Origin: Staphylococcus sp. CAG:324
GTDB taxonomy: Bacteria > Bacillota_I > Bacilli_A > ML615J-28 > CAG-313
Direction: 5' to 3'
DNA length: 64,000 bases
NCBI GenBank assembly: GCA_000433035.1
Contig: FR890814.1
Span: 176,640 to 240,639 of the forward strand
Made by a program: the position numbers and the translations under genes. Shown in pieces: positions 43,403 through 52,882 of the stretch. Position 1 is the stretch's first letter, and the number at the start of each line of letters is the position of its first letter. The notes under the pieces were generated by a model. It was not told where the DNA came from and did no database searches. It saw nothing but the letters and a program-made list of their open reading frames with translations.

Positions 43403-46400
43403 CTATAATTTTTTAACATCATTTACAATTATTTGCATTGTTGTTCTTTTTTGAACATTCCCAGATACCATTATAATCATACCTTTATGAAGAGGTAATG
43501 AGGAAAAATAAATTTTAGGAAAAAAAACAACCTCTATACTAGATGTATCATCAGCAAGTTCAATAAAAGCCATTTTTTCTTTTTGTTTTGTTAAAATTTC
43601 TTTAACATTTTTGATCATTCCCATTGTTCTAATATTTTGATTTAAATCTAAATCACTTATTTTCATCATCTTATATTTATCATAAAGTGCTACACATTGT
43701 TTAAAAAAATCATATTTTATATTCATTCCTAAAACTTCTAATTCTTTTTCTTGCAAAGTACCATAACTATATTCATCTTCTGAATAATCTATTTGCAAAA
43801 CATTTTTAACAAAGGTATACGTACTTTGTTCAATGATATTTTGATACTGATCAATCATAGCTTTTTTAGTCAATCCAAATTCATCTAAAGCACCACTATA
43901 AATTATATTTTCTATTAATGATGTCGCTATTATATTTTTACATCTAATAATAAAATCCTCAAAATTATTAAAAATACCTTTTTTTCTTTCTTCTAAAATA
44001 TCATTAGTTTTAACATTACCAAGTCCACGAATCATACTAATAGGAAAATATATTTCACCATCAATTACATTAAAAATATCAATACTCTTATTAATAGAAG
44101 GAGCATTCACTTTAATATGTCTTGAAAGTAGTTGTTTAGTATAGTCTAAAATATCACTAGTACTTCCCATAAAAGAAGTCATTAAAGTAGAAAAATAATA
44201 ACTAAAGTAATGACATTTTAAATAAGCAGTTAAATAAGCAACCTTGGCATAAGCAACACTATGCGCTTTATTAAAACCATAATCTGCAAACTTAACAATA
44301 TAATCATATATTAAATTGGCATCATCATAGGAATATCCTTGCTTAATCGATGAATTTATAAAAACCTCTCGTTCTTGTTCTAAAACTTCCTTTTTTTTCT
44401 TAGAAACTGCTCTTCTTAAAATATCAGCTCGACCTAATGTATATCCTGCAAATTTACAGGCTATCAACATAATTTGATCTTGATAAACAATAGTACCATA
44501 TGTTTCTTTTAAAATTGGTTCTAAATCTTTATGTGGATACTCTATTTTTTCTAAATTAAATTTTCTTTTAATAAATAATGGAATCATATCCATTGGTCCA
44601 GGTCGATACAAAGCAAGTGCTTGTATAATATCCTCAAGATTAGATGTTTTTAAATTCATAATCAATTTTCTCATCCCTGCCGACTCTAATTGAAAGACAC
44701 CACTTACATCTCCATCTGCTAACATCTTATATGTTTTTTCATCATCTTCTCTTTTGGGAAGTACAAAACTAGGATTATCTTTCTTAATTAATTCAATTGT
44801 TTTCGCAATATTGGTTAAATTTTTAAGTCCTAAAAAATCCATTTTCAAAAGACCTAAAATTTCTAAATCACTAGATTCATATTGTGTTTGATATATATCA
44901 TCTAATCCTTCATCAAGAGGCGTATAATTGACTAAATCATATTTGGTAATTACAATACCTGCCGCATGCGTTGATATATTTCTTGGGATTCCTTGAATAA
45001 CTGCCGCAATTTCTACTACCTTCTTGATATCATCATAATCCTCCATTAATTGTTGCAATTCAATATTATTTTCAATAGCTTCTTTTAATGATAAATTCGT
45101 TCCTTTTAATGACAAAGAAGATTGAAGACATTTATTGATTTGCTTTAAATGTTGATCGGGTAATTGATAAACTCGTGCACAATCATTAATTGCAAGTTTA
45201 ACTTTAAAAGTACCAAATGTAACAATATGAGCTACTTTTTCCTTTCCATATCTTTGTCCAACATATTTAATTACTTCATCTCGTCTATCATCAGGAAAAT
45301 CAATATCAATATCAGGCATAGAAATTCTTTCAGGATTTAAAAATCTTTCAAAGAGTAAATTATAATAAATAGGATCAACTTCAGTAATCCCTAAAACATA
45401 ACTAACAAGCGATGCAGGAGCAGAACCTCTCCCCGGTCCCACAAATATTCCCTTTTTTTTAGCAAATTTAACATAATCATACACAATCAGAAAATAATCA
45501 TTAAAGCCCATTTGATTGATTGTATTTAATTCGTCATTCAGCCTTTTTAAATATATTTGATAATTATAGGAATAATTAAAATTTTGTATTCTTTTCTTTA
45601 ATCCAACCAAACATAGTTCTTTCAAATATACACTAGTATCTAAATCTGCTTGATATAAGGGTAATTGATACTTACCAAATTCTATTTCTACATGGCACAA
45701 AGATGCTATTTCAATAGTAGCATCAATTAAATCTTGGTACTCTCTAAAAAGAAACTCTACTTCTTCTTGTTCTAATAAATAATGGTATTTTTCTGCTTCT
45801 AACGGTTTATATAGATGCGCATTCATCTTAATTGACTTAAGGGTTATATAAGCATCCATCTCATCGCTATTTAGATAACTAACTTTGGGCAATGCAACTA
45901 ATTTATAACCTTTATTTTTATAAAAATGATAGACCTCATTAAAATTGAATCCAATTAATGCTTGAGGAATCGGAAGCCCTATATATAAAATATCATATGT
46001 ATGTTTTAAAATATCAATGATTTGAAATATTGCTTTATCATCATGATGTTGATGATATCGAGATAAAATTGATTCATCAAAAGGAATAATTGCAATTAGT
46101 CCTAATGAAGCTTTTGTCAAATATTCAAAATCTACTATTCCATTATTTAATCTACTTCTGCTAGATATTTTCATTAAATTTTTATAACCAAAATCGTTTA
46201 TAGCATATAACAAAAGGCTACTATTCATATCATCATATAAATAATTTACTTTTAAACCAATAATCGGTTTAATTTTGTTTCTTAAACATGCTTGATAAAA
46301 TTTAATAGTTCCATACATCGTTCCTTCATCAACAATAGCACAAGACTCTACTTTATCTTTTACCAAACGTTCAAAAAGAGGTTCTAATTTACATGAACTT

Positions 46401-46444
46401 TGCAAAATAGAATATTCGGTTTGAATATACAATTGATTGAACAT
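43403..46444 (-). CDS. dnaE: DNA polymerase III subunit alpha, DnaE
   Basis: A 1013-residue C-family polymerase of the gram-positive DnaE type. The palm carries GPGRGSAPASLVSYVLGI and PDIDIDFPDDRRDEVI. Helix-hairpin-helix and OB parts lie in the last 250 residues (IRTMGMIKNVKEILTKQKEKMAFIELAD). The N-terminal PHP domain has lost metal-binding histidines (LYIQTEYS for LHxHSxYS; VDEGTMYG for TDHGxMxG), so no proofreading is expected. ATG 46444 lies 8 bases after AAAGGAGG. It leads a unit of sugar phosphate enzymes. Confidence 0.96.
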   Translation of the reverse strand: MFNQLYIQTEYSILQSSCKLEPLFERLVKDKVESCAIVDEGTMYGTIKFYQACLRNKIKPIIGLKVNYLYDDMNSSLLLYAINDFGYKNLMKISSRSRLNNGIVDFEYLTKASLGLIAIIPFDESILSRYHQHHDDKAIFQIIDILKHTYDILYIGLPIPQALIGFNFNEVYHFYKNKGYKLVALPKVSYLNSDEMDAYITLKSIKMNAHLYKPLEAEKYHYLLEQEEVEFLFREYQDLIDATIEIASLCHVEIEFGKYQLPLYQADLDTSVYLKELCLVGLKKRIQNFNYSYNYQIYLKRLNDELNTINQMGFNDYFLIVYDYVKFAKKKGIFVGPGRGSAPASLVSYVLGITEVDPIYYNLLFERFLNPERISMPDIDIDFPDDRRDEVIKYVGQRYGKEKVAHIVTFGTFKVKLAINDCARVYQLPDQHLKQINKCLQSSLSLKGTNLSLKEAIENNIELQQLMEDYDDIKKVVEIAAVIQGIPRNISTHAAGIVITKYDLVNYTPLDEGLDDIYQTQYESSDLEILGLLKMDFLGLKNLTNIAKTIELIKKDNPSFVLPKREDDEKTYKMLADGDVSGVFQLESAGMRKLIMNLKTSNLEDIIQALALYRPGPMDMIPLFIKRKFNLEKIEYPHKDLEPILKETYGTIVYQDQIMLIACKFAGYTLGRADILRRAVSKKKKEVLEQEREVFINSSIKQGYSYDDANLIYDYIVKFADYGFNKAHSVAYAKVAYLTAYLKCHYFSYYFSTLMTSFMGSTSDILDYTKQLLSRHIKVNAPSINKSIDIFNVIDGEIYFPISMIRGLGNVKTNDILEERKKGIFNNFEDFIIRCKNIIATSLIENIIYSGALDEFGLTKKAMIDQYQNIIEQSTYTFVKNVLQIDYSEDEYSYGTLQEKELEVLGMNIKYDFFKQCVALYDKYKMMKISDLDLNQNIRTMGMIKNVKEILTKQKEKMAFIELADDTSSIEVVFFPKIYFSSLPLHKGMIIMVSGNVQKRTTMQIIVNDVKKL

Positions 46445-46472
46445 TTCAAAAACCTCCTTTATATACATATAT

Positions 46473-46501
46473 AGTATATCATACAATCTTTTTTTTTACA
46501 A
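46473..46501 (-). promoter_or_regulatory. Promoter of dnaE
   Basis: On the minus strand TTGTAA (46496-46501), 17 bases, TATACT (46473-46478), with TGA before the -10. Confidence 0.65.
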
Positions 46502-46504
46502 AAG

Positions 46505-46553
46505 AAATAAAAGTTTACTTAATAAAAAAATATTTCAGTAAACTTTTATTTTT
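46505..46553 (-). terminator. Terminator after the exported-protein pair
   Basis: AAATAAAAGTTTACT and AGTAAACTTTTATTT pair across a 17-base loop, 12 bases beyond the stop of the second exported-protein gene. Confidence 0.7.
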
Positions 46554-46564
46554 GAGTATTCAAA

Positions 46565-48778
46565 TTAGGATTTTTTCTTAATCACAAGAATAATAGTTGA
46601 AACGATAACAATTATACTAGTTAAAATAAATGATATATAAATTACCACTTTATTGCGATTATCAACTAAAGCATCTGTAAAAATAACATCTTGTATTTTA
46701 GCAGATAATAAGTCAATATTTTTTACATTAAAATCCTTTATTAAAATTTCATTTATTTTATTATCACTATATTGAATATCTATATTAAAAAATGATTTTT
46801 CTTTACTTTTTGTAGCGGCCTCTATTTCAAATAATATTTGTTCATATAAATCGGTTGTACCATTTTCACATTGCAAGACAACTTCAATTTTTGTAACATT
46901 ACTATCTATCTTAATTTTAGAATTTTCCAAATGAAGTCTATCCACAATAACTGTTTTATCATTTAAATAATATTTAATAAGGATATCATTTATACTTTGA
47001 TCATCATCGACAATATTATATTGTATAAAATCTTCTTGATAATAAATATCAATAATTGGTAAACTTTTCTTTGTTTTAATACATACTTGTTCTTGAATTG
47101 TGTATATACTTCCATCCATAAATTCAATATAATCAATATTATACTTTTCAATACCCACTTTGTGAGAATAAAACTCTAACATTATCATTTTACCAACCTT
47201 ATTAAATGGCCAAATCTCATCATTTACAATTACTTGCTTTACTTCTTTATCATATGATAATAAAATGTTATATACATATCTATCATCAAGATTTTGGACA
47301 ATATGCGATTTTATCCAGTTTAAATCCATTTGTTTATAATACTTCTCTTCAACATAAATAATATAATCCTTCTTCATATGATTCACCTCATGCGTAATTT
47401 TATTTTCCCCTATGAGATTTAATATTTCGCCATTATAAACTTTTTTATCATTTAAATATAAATTGTCACTAAATTCTAATTGATATCCTTTTTGATACAT
47501 TCCTTCATTTATAATATTTAGGTATGGTTGAATAAGATATGGTGTAACAATTCTAAGATAACTGCCATCTGCTTTTTTGGCATAATAAAAAGCTTCAAAC
47601 ATACCTGATTTATTTAAAGTTATTTGAGAATTTTTTTCATAATCATAATTAAAAACTAGTGGCTCAAAATATGAAGATGCGAAAAAATGATTGGTATCTA
47701 AATATGTACTATCTTTGTAATAAACTATTTTCTCATTTATATAACTTATATAATACATGGAAACCTTGTATTGAATTACTTTTTGCTTTTCTGTACAAAA
47801 TAATTCTAATATGCCGTTACGAATAAAACTATAATTTAAATTATCAACTTCATCACTGATTTTAAACGTATGCACAAATTGATTAGTAAAAACACCATAA
47901 TATAAACTATGGTTCGCTATATATACATATATCTTTTCATTTTTTATGTTATAACTATTAACAAGAAAAATATGAGATATGTCTTGATTAACTGAAATTG
48001 AAAAACGCTCCTTAATTTGTAAATTTTTATCAAGAGTATAATGATAATAATTGCAATGATTGCTTTCAATGATAAAATAAATTTCTTGATTCTCAATAAT
48101 TATATTTTTAAATTTCTCTAATTCTGTGTGCTCATTGATATAAAAACTATTTTTGATTGTATAATCCTTATCTATTTTTATAATAAATGATTTTATATCC
48201 AAACTATTTCCAACATTTAAAAATGGACTATGATGACTAATTCCATTTTTTAATCCAAATAAATATATAGCATCATCAATGAAATAAACTTTACAAAATT
48301 CTTCGTATTGTTCTCCACCAAAAGTATACATATTATATAAAGTCAAATCCATATTATACCTATAGATAATAGCATCACCATTTAAAGAACCAACTAGATA
48401 TATATAGTCATCCTTTATTTTCATATCGGCAATTTTATTATCAAACTTAATTACTTTAACATAACCATTTTTTAAATCTAATTGTTCTAAATAATAATTG
48501 TTATCAAAATATAAAAGATATAAATCATCTTCTCTTTCCCAATAGGAAATAAGTTTTCCTTTTTTCTTTATATTATATCTTAAGTAATAAAACTCACCAT
48601 TTGTAGTATAAATATCACTATCTAAAATATCCACATTATCAATATTTTCTAACATAACTTCTCTTTCAACTTCTTCATAAAACTCTACTTCTTGACTTGT
48701 TTTATCTGCCTGAGCGGGCGTTATGAAAGTAAAATAACAACACAATAATATAAAACTTATAAAACCTATTTTCTTCAT
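46565..48778 (-). CDS. Exported membrane-anchored protein, propeller-like ectodomain
   Basis: A 737-residue protein with a signal peptide (FISFILLCCYFTFITPAQA) and one C-terminal membrane helix (VVIYISFILTSIIVIVSTIILVI) ending KKKS. In between are repeated short strand pairs of the form DDYIYLVGS..GDAIIYRYN and DDAIYLFGL, resembling six- or seven-bladed propellers, then Ig-like strands towards the C-terminus. No enzyme motif is visible. Start ATG 48778 follows AAGGAG by 5 bases. It is transcribed with its architecture-sharing neighbour (48780-50747). No family recognised. Confidence 0.6.
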   Translation of the reverse strand: MKKIGFISFILLCCYFTFITPAQADKTSQEVEFYEEVEREVMLENIDNVDILDSDIYTTNGEFYYLRYNIKKKGKLISYWEREDDLYLLYFDNNYYLEQLDLKNGYVKVIKFDNKIADMKIKDDYIYLVGSLNGDAIIYRYNMDLTLYNMYTFGGEQYEEFCKVYFIDDAIYLFGLKNGISHHSPFLNVGNSLDIKSFIIKIDKDYTIKNSFYINEHTELEKFKNIIIENQEIYFIIESNHCNYYHYTLDKNLQIKERFSISVNQDISHIFLVNSYNIKNEKIYVYIANHSLYYGVFTNQFVHTFKISDEVDNLNYSFIRNGILELFCTEKQKVIQYKVSMYYISYINEKIVYYKDSTYLDTNHFFASSYFEPLVFNYDYEKNSQITLNKSGMFEAFYYAKKADGSYLRIVTPYLIQPYLNIINEGMYQKGYQLEFSDNLYLNDKKVYNGEILNLIGENKITHEVNHMKKDYIIYVEEKYYKQMDLNWIKSHIVQNLDDRYVYNILLSYDKEVKQVIVNDEIWPFNKVGKMIMLEFYSHKVGIEKYNIDYIEFMDGSIYTIQEQVCIKTKKSLPIIDIYYQEDFIQYNIVDDDQSINDILIKYYLNDKTVIVDRLHLENSKIKIDSNVTKIEVVLQCENGTTDLYEQILFEIEAATKSKEKSFFNIDIQYSDNKINEILIKDFNVKNIDLLSAKIQDVIFTDALVDNRNKVVIYISFILTSIIVIVSTIILVIKKKS

Positions 48779-48779
48779 T

Positions 48780-50747
48780 TTAACTCCTTTTTCGAACAAT
48801 AGTTATGATTAGTAAAATAAAAGCACAAACTGGTATAAGTAGAGTCCAAATCTCTTTTCCTCTTTCTTTTTGATAAAAATAATTGTTTTGAAGATGATTA
48901 TTTATTCTTATGCAATCTTCACTACTATTTTTTGTATCTGTAGTTGTAATTTGCAATTCATCTTTATTTTTAATTGTTTCTTGTGTAGTTATTTCCTGAA
49001 CATAAAAATCAACCTCAACGGTTTTCTTATCTTTTCCCTCTACAATCAAATTATATTTACCAGGTGTTGTAATTGTATATCCCGACATAATTTTATAATT
49101 ATTTAAAAAAGCATCACCATTAAATACTAAATCAAAATGATTATCATATATTTCATTTTGATTAACATTGATTCTAGGTAGTACAACAACATCCCCAAAG
49201 ACAATAACATCCACATCTGGTGTCGTAAAATAATAATATGCCAAATATGTTCCAAAAACATTGATGTCATATTCTACAAATGATTTATTTTCGTCTATAT
49301 TTATTTTTTGTCCATTCACAAATAAAATAGGGGAAACAAAGTCTTTACAAGAAGTTATCATTACTTCTTGATTTAACTCTTTAAATATTGCATTGTTAAT
49401 CGTATTAACATAAATACCATTATCATCTATAAACAACAATTCATTGGATTGTATAAATCCATTTACATACCTTTCTGTATTAAAATCTTCAATTTGAGCC
49501 ACTATCTGATTATGATCAATAATCTGATATACATATCCATATAAATTATTTTGTTGCTGATGCACTAAATTATAAAGCATTATGATTTGATCACTATCAA
49601 CTACCAAAAAATCAACTAAATGAGCCACTGCTTCTTTGGGATATTGATAGGAATACATTAAATCTTGTTGTAAATTATCTTTTAATTTATATAATTTATT
49701 CACATATGCATTGTTTTCAAAATCACTACTAACAATATATATCTCTCCACAAGGATCAACGCTTATTTTAAGAGGTGTTTCCGTTAAAGATATTGTGAAA
49801 TTCGTTTGATTGGTTTGTTCTAATGTTTCACAAGAAAAAAAATACAAATCAAATACTTTAAGTCGAATTGATGCATCATACATCTTGGTCATTATACATA
49901 TCTGATTATCAACTATAGATGCATCGATAACCTCCATATTATTCTTTCCAGTAATATATTGAAAACTAGTATTTATTTTTTGTTTTTTATTATATACAAA
50001 AATGGCAATACTTTGATAAGAATGTTCAAAATTATAGTCTAAACTATTACTAGAATTCGTTTCAACAATAAGATAATAATTGATGTCATCTTCTAGTAAT
50101 TTTTTTGCTTTATCAACACCATCACCAATATACCTTTTTATATTTACTATATCGCCAATTTTATTCAACATAATAAGATACACCTCTTGGCAATACCCTT
50201 CTCTTTCTTGTTCAACTAGTAAAGTAACTTCATCATTATTGATTACAAAATCAACAATTTTTCCTCTAACTTTAGAAAATACTGTCTTATCATACACAAT
50301 CCACTCATTCGTAATTTTAACTAATTTTATATTGTAAAGTTCATTATCTGTTTTTTCTAGTAAACTAATATAATAAGAATCCTTATCTTTTTTAACCATT
50401 TGAACACTAGATAGATTTTCATCTTCTAAAATTTGTTTATATTGTTCATTAAAATTTTTTTCTTTTAATAATTCTTCATAAGATTTGACATATACTCTTT
50501 TTTCAATAACTTTTTTATTAAAATCATTTTCATATTTAACTAGATAAATACCACATTTGTTAAAATTAACATTACTTTCTACTATAGAATATCCTGGATA
50601 GTCTAGATATTGATTATAGTCTTGACCTTGTAGTACAATTAATGGTTTACTAATATCGCTCAAAGTTGAGGCTTGAATTTTTATAAAAAAGTTGCTAGTG
50701 AATAACAAATTAAAAACTAAAATGAATAATATCATTATTTTTTTCAT
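48780..50747 (-). CDS. Exported membrane-anchored protein, paralogous layout
   Basis: A 655-residue protein with a signal peptide (MILFILVFNLLFTSNFFIKIQAS), an N-terminal Ig-like strand set (GYSIVESNVNFNKCGIYLVKYEND), a propeller-like middle with blade-like repeats (DQIIMLYNLVHQQQNNLYGYVYQI, DDNGIYVNTINN) and Ig-like strands near the end (GYTITTPGKYNLIVEGK). One C-terminal helix (IWTLLIPVCAFILLIITIV) ends RKRS. Same layout as the next gene, which begins 1 base after its stop. Weak ribosome site GGAG 12 bases before ATG. Function unknown; surface sensing or adhesion would be guesses. Confidence 0.6.
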   Translation of the reverse strand: MKKIMILFILVFNLLFTSNFFIKIQASTLSDISKPLIVLQGQDYNQYLDYPGYSIVESNVNFNKCGIYLVKYENDFNKKVIEKRVYVKSYEELLKEKNFNEQYKQILEDENLSSVQMVKKDKDSYYISLLEKTDNELYNIKLVKITNEWIVYDKTVFSKVRGKIVDFVINNDEVTLLVEQEREGYCQEVYLIMLNKIGDIVNIKRYIGDGVDKAKKLLEDDINYYLIVETNSSNSLDYNFEHSYQSIAIFVYNKKQKINTSFQYITGKNNMEVIDASIVDNQICIMTKMYDASIRLKVFDLYFFSCETLEQTNQTNFTISLTETPLKISVDPCGEIYIVSSDFENNAYVNKLYKLKDNLQQDLMYSYQYPKEAVAHLVDFLVVDSDQIIMLYNLVHQQQNNLYGYVYQIIDHNQIVAQIEDFNTERYVNGFIQSNELLFIDDNGIYVNTINNAIFKELNQEVMITSCKDFVSPILFVNGQKINIDENKSFVEYDINVFGTYLAYYYFTTPDVDVIVFGDVVVLPRINVNQNEIYDNHFDLVFNGDAFLNNYKIMSGYTITTPGKYNLIVEGKDKKTVEVDFYVQEITTQETIKNKDELQITTTDTKNSSEDCIRINNHLQNNYFYQKERGKEIWTLLIPVCAFILLIITIVRKRS

Positions 50748-50819
50748 ACTTCTTTTTATCTCCTTTCGTTAATATAAATACGAAAGAATCTCATATTTTC
50801 CGTTTTAAAACATAAAAAA

Positions 50820-50857
50820 TCCTCATTTTAAACCTTAAAAATGGTTTAAAATGAGGA
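50820..50857 (-). terminator. Terminator after the SGNH lipoprotein gene
   Basis: TCCTCATTTTAAACC pairs with GGTTTAAAATGAGGA around an 8-base loop, 17 bases beyond the stop codon. Confidence 0.85.
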
Positions 50858-50874
50858 ACAAATGAACTGATATT

Positions 50875-52662
50875 TTAAATTGTTGTTGGATTATAAAATT
50901 TGGAAATCGCATCAATTGCTACATTAGCCAAAGCTTTCATACCCAACACATTAGGATGAATCGTATCAAATAAATATGAACTATCACTATAAGCAGTCGC
51001 AAAATCAATTATTGGTAAATTATACTCACTAGCTAAAGATTGAATGATTCGATTCACTTCAGCTGTTACTAATACATGTTCTTCATAATAATCTTTGCCA
51101 ACAAAGTATTTTTCATATGATAATGTACCTAAAAATAATTGAATATTTGGATATAATGTATAAAGATTATTCAACATATTTCGATAACTTTTTTCAAAAT
51201 TAGCTGTATTTAAATTTTGAACTAACGCATCATTATTTCCCATATAAATTATCATAATATCGGGAGGAAGATTGTCAAAACGAGTTGAGTGTTGAAGTCT
51301 CGATATATTTTCTGCTGAAGTAGTATATCCATACTCGTTCATTACACAAGTTCCGCTATATGAATTATTAATTCCTAATCTACAACCTAAAGTTTGTTGT
51401 GTAATTCGCCACCAAGTTTGTTCTAAAGTGATCATCCCTCCATCATCAGAACTTGCATAATATGGAAAATGAACAAAACCATTAGGAATATATCCTTTAT
51501 AAGTTGAAATACTATCACCTAGAATACCTAAATATGCATTTTGAAGAGTTGCCTCATCCCATTTAGCAAAAAGGGTAATATCTCTTGCTTCTTTTTTCGT
51601 TATCATATAAAAATTACTATCGCTACAATCTTCTTTTTCATGCCATCCTCTAAAAAAATATCCTTTTTTTTCTGGCAAAACTAAATCAATATTTCGGTTT
51701 TCAACATCCTCAACAACATAACTTGTCAACAATTCTTCTTTTGTTGTACCACCATTCAAATGATAAGTAATATAATAAATCTTGCTAAATTTAGCGTACA
51801 AATCAATATCATTGTTGATTTTAGAAAAAATTAACATTGCTTTAGTGAATTCTTCATCATAATAAAAATTTATAAATTTATACCCTTCTTTTATAGGAGA
51901 ATCTATTCCACCTAAATCATTGATACTTTGTCCTTCTTTTGCATACAAAACTAAATCTGGATCATTATTATTATAATGGATCGTTACTTTATAATCTTCT
52001 TTCCAAGAAGCAACTAATGTAATATTAGAAGTAATTGGAGTTGTCGGATCATATACTTCACCATTTAGTAACCAACATACAAAACTATTATGTTCTTTAG
52101 TGGGAATAATTTTTCCCAAACTTTCACCATTTTTAATTTTTATAGGTTCAAGTTCATCACCACCTGCTACATCAAAAGTTACCGTATATTTTACATCAGT
52201 CCAAATTGCTAACAAAATCAAATTATTTTTAATAGGCGTAGAAACATCATAAATTTCACCATTTAAAGACCAACCAACAAATTCATATCCTTCTTTCGTA
52301 GGATTATCGACTTGTATGGTTTTACCATATTCCACTTTTTGGTCTTCTATATATGTTCCACCATCGGTATCAAAAATAACATCATATTTTTGAATTTCCC
52401 ATTTTGCAACAAGAGTAAAAGAAGAAGTTATAGCTTCATTGAAATCAAATTGGCTACCATCTTTTTCCCAATATAAGAAAGTATATCCTTCTCTTGTTGG
52501 CTCACTTGGAACGTAAATCGTATCTTTCTTTTTACAATCAATTGTATCTACCTCACAGATTCCACCATTTGCATCAAAAGTAATTGTATAAGTTTTTTGA
52601 CAACCAGTAAAAAGAAATAAACTACACATAAAAATTGAAATTAAAACATATAGTTTTTTCAC
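50875..52662 (-). CDS. Lipoprotein with InlB-type B repeats and SGNH/GDSL hydrolase domain
   Basis: A 595-residue lipoprotein (lipobox FTGC, Cys21). It has five Listeria-Bacteroides (Flg_new/InlB B-type) repeats over about 24-400, e.g. YTITFDANGG...GYTFLYWEKDG...LVAKWE. A C-terminal SGNH hydrolase follows, with GILGDSIS, IIYMGNNDA (block III) and DTIHPNVLG (catalytic Asp and His). Such hydrolases remove acyl groups from glycans or lipids. GTG 52662 is the start, 9 bases after AAGGAGG; the open frame further upstream is the SRP RNA gene and not coding. Confidence 0.87.
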   Translation of the reverse strand: MKKLYVLISIFMCSLFLFTGCQKTYTITFDANGGICEVDTIDCKKKDTIYVPSEPTREGYTFLYWEKDGSQFDFNEAITSSFTLVAKWEIQKYDVIFDTDGGTYIEDQKVEYGKTIQVDNPTKEGYEFVGWSLNGEIYDVSTPIKNNLILLAIWTDVKYTVTFDVAGGDELEPIKIKNGESLGKIIPTKEHNSFVCWLLNGEVYDPTTPITSNITLVASWKEDYKVTIHYNNNDPDLVLYAKEGQSINDLGGIDSPIKEGYKFINFYYDEEFTKAMLIFSKINNDIDLYAKFSKIYYITYHLNGGTTKEELLTSYVVEDVENRNIDLVLPEKKGYFFRGWHEKEDCSDSNFYMITKKEARDITLFAKWDEATLQNAYLGILGDSISTYKGYIPNGFVHFPYYASSDDGGMITLEQTWWRITQQTLGCRLGINNSYSGTCVMNEYGYTTSAENISRLQHSTRFDNLPPDIMIIYMGNNDALVQNLNTANFEKSYRNMLNNLYTLYPNIQLFLGTLSYEKYFVGKDYYEEHVLVTAEVNRIIQSLASEYNLPIIDFATAYSDSSYLFDTIHPNVLGMKALANVAIDAISKFYNPTTI

Positions 52663-52683
52663 TTTATTAATCCTCCTTCTTTT

Positions 52684-52806
52684 AAAAAATCTCAACTTAG
52701 ATCCCCCCATCCACAAGTTACATAAGCTTAAGGCTGCTTCGATCAAGACCTGACCTGGTTCACCATGGAACCTTGGATGAAGGTATCTAAGTTGAGATTT
52801 TCCCCT
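52684..52806 (-). ncRNA. ffs: Signal recognition particle RNA, small bacterial type
   Basis: On the minus strand the core ACCAGGTCAGGTC...GAAGCAGCC matches SRP RNA helix 8, which binds Ffh. The ends pair over 16 bp (AAATCTCAACTTAGAT with ATCTAAGTTGAGATTT), followed by T6. Internal arms ATCCAAG/CTT..GGAT and AGGTT/AACTT complete a long rod. At about 115-120 nt it lacks the Alu domain of the Bacillus scRNA. The apical loop reads TTGATC where CGGAAG is usual. It follows tadA, as in Bacillus, and has a consensus promoter. Exact ends are estimates. Confidence 0.9.
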
Positions 52807-52836
52807 ATCGTAAATCTATTACCTATTTACATTTTT

Positions 52837-52865
52837 ATTATACACCATTTTTTTATTTTTGTCAA
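52837..52865 (-). promoter_or_regulatory. Consensus promoter of the SRP RNA gene
   Basis: On the minus strand TTGACA (52860-52865), 17 bases, TATAAT (52837-52842): both hexamers are perfect, as fits a strongly expressed RNA. Confidence 0.9.
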
Positions 52866-52882
52866 TGTTTTATCCATTGATT

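Noticed and set aside
52663..52746. N-terminal extension of the SGNH lipoprotein frame
   Set aside because: The extension lies within the SRP RNA gene, while GTG 52662 has a strong ribosome site and gives a proper lipoprotein signal.
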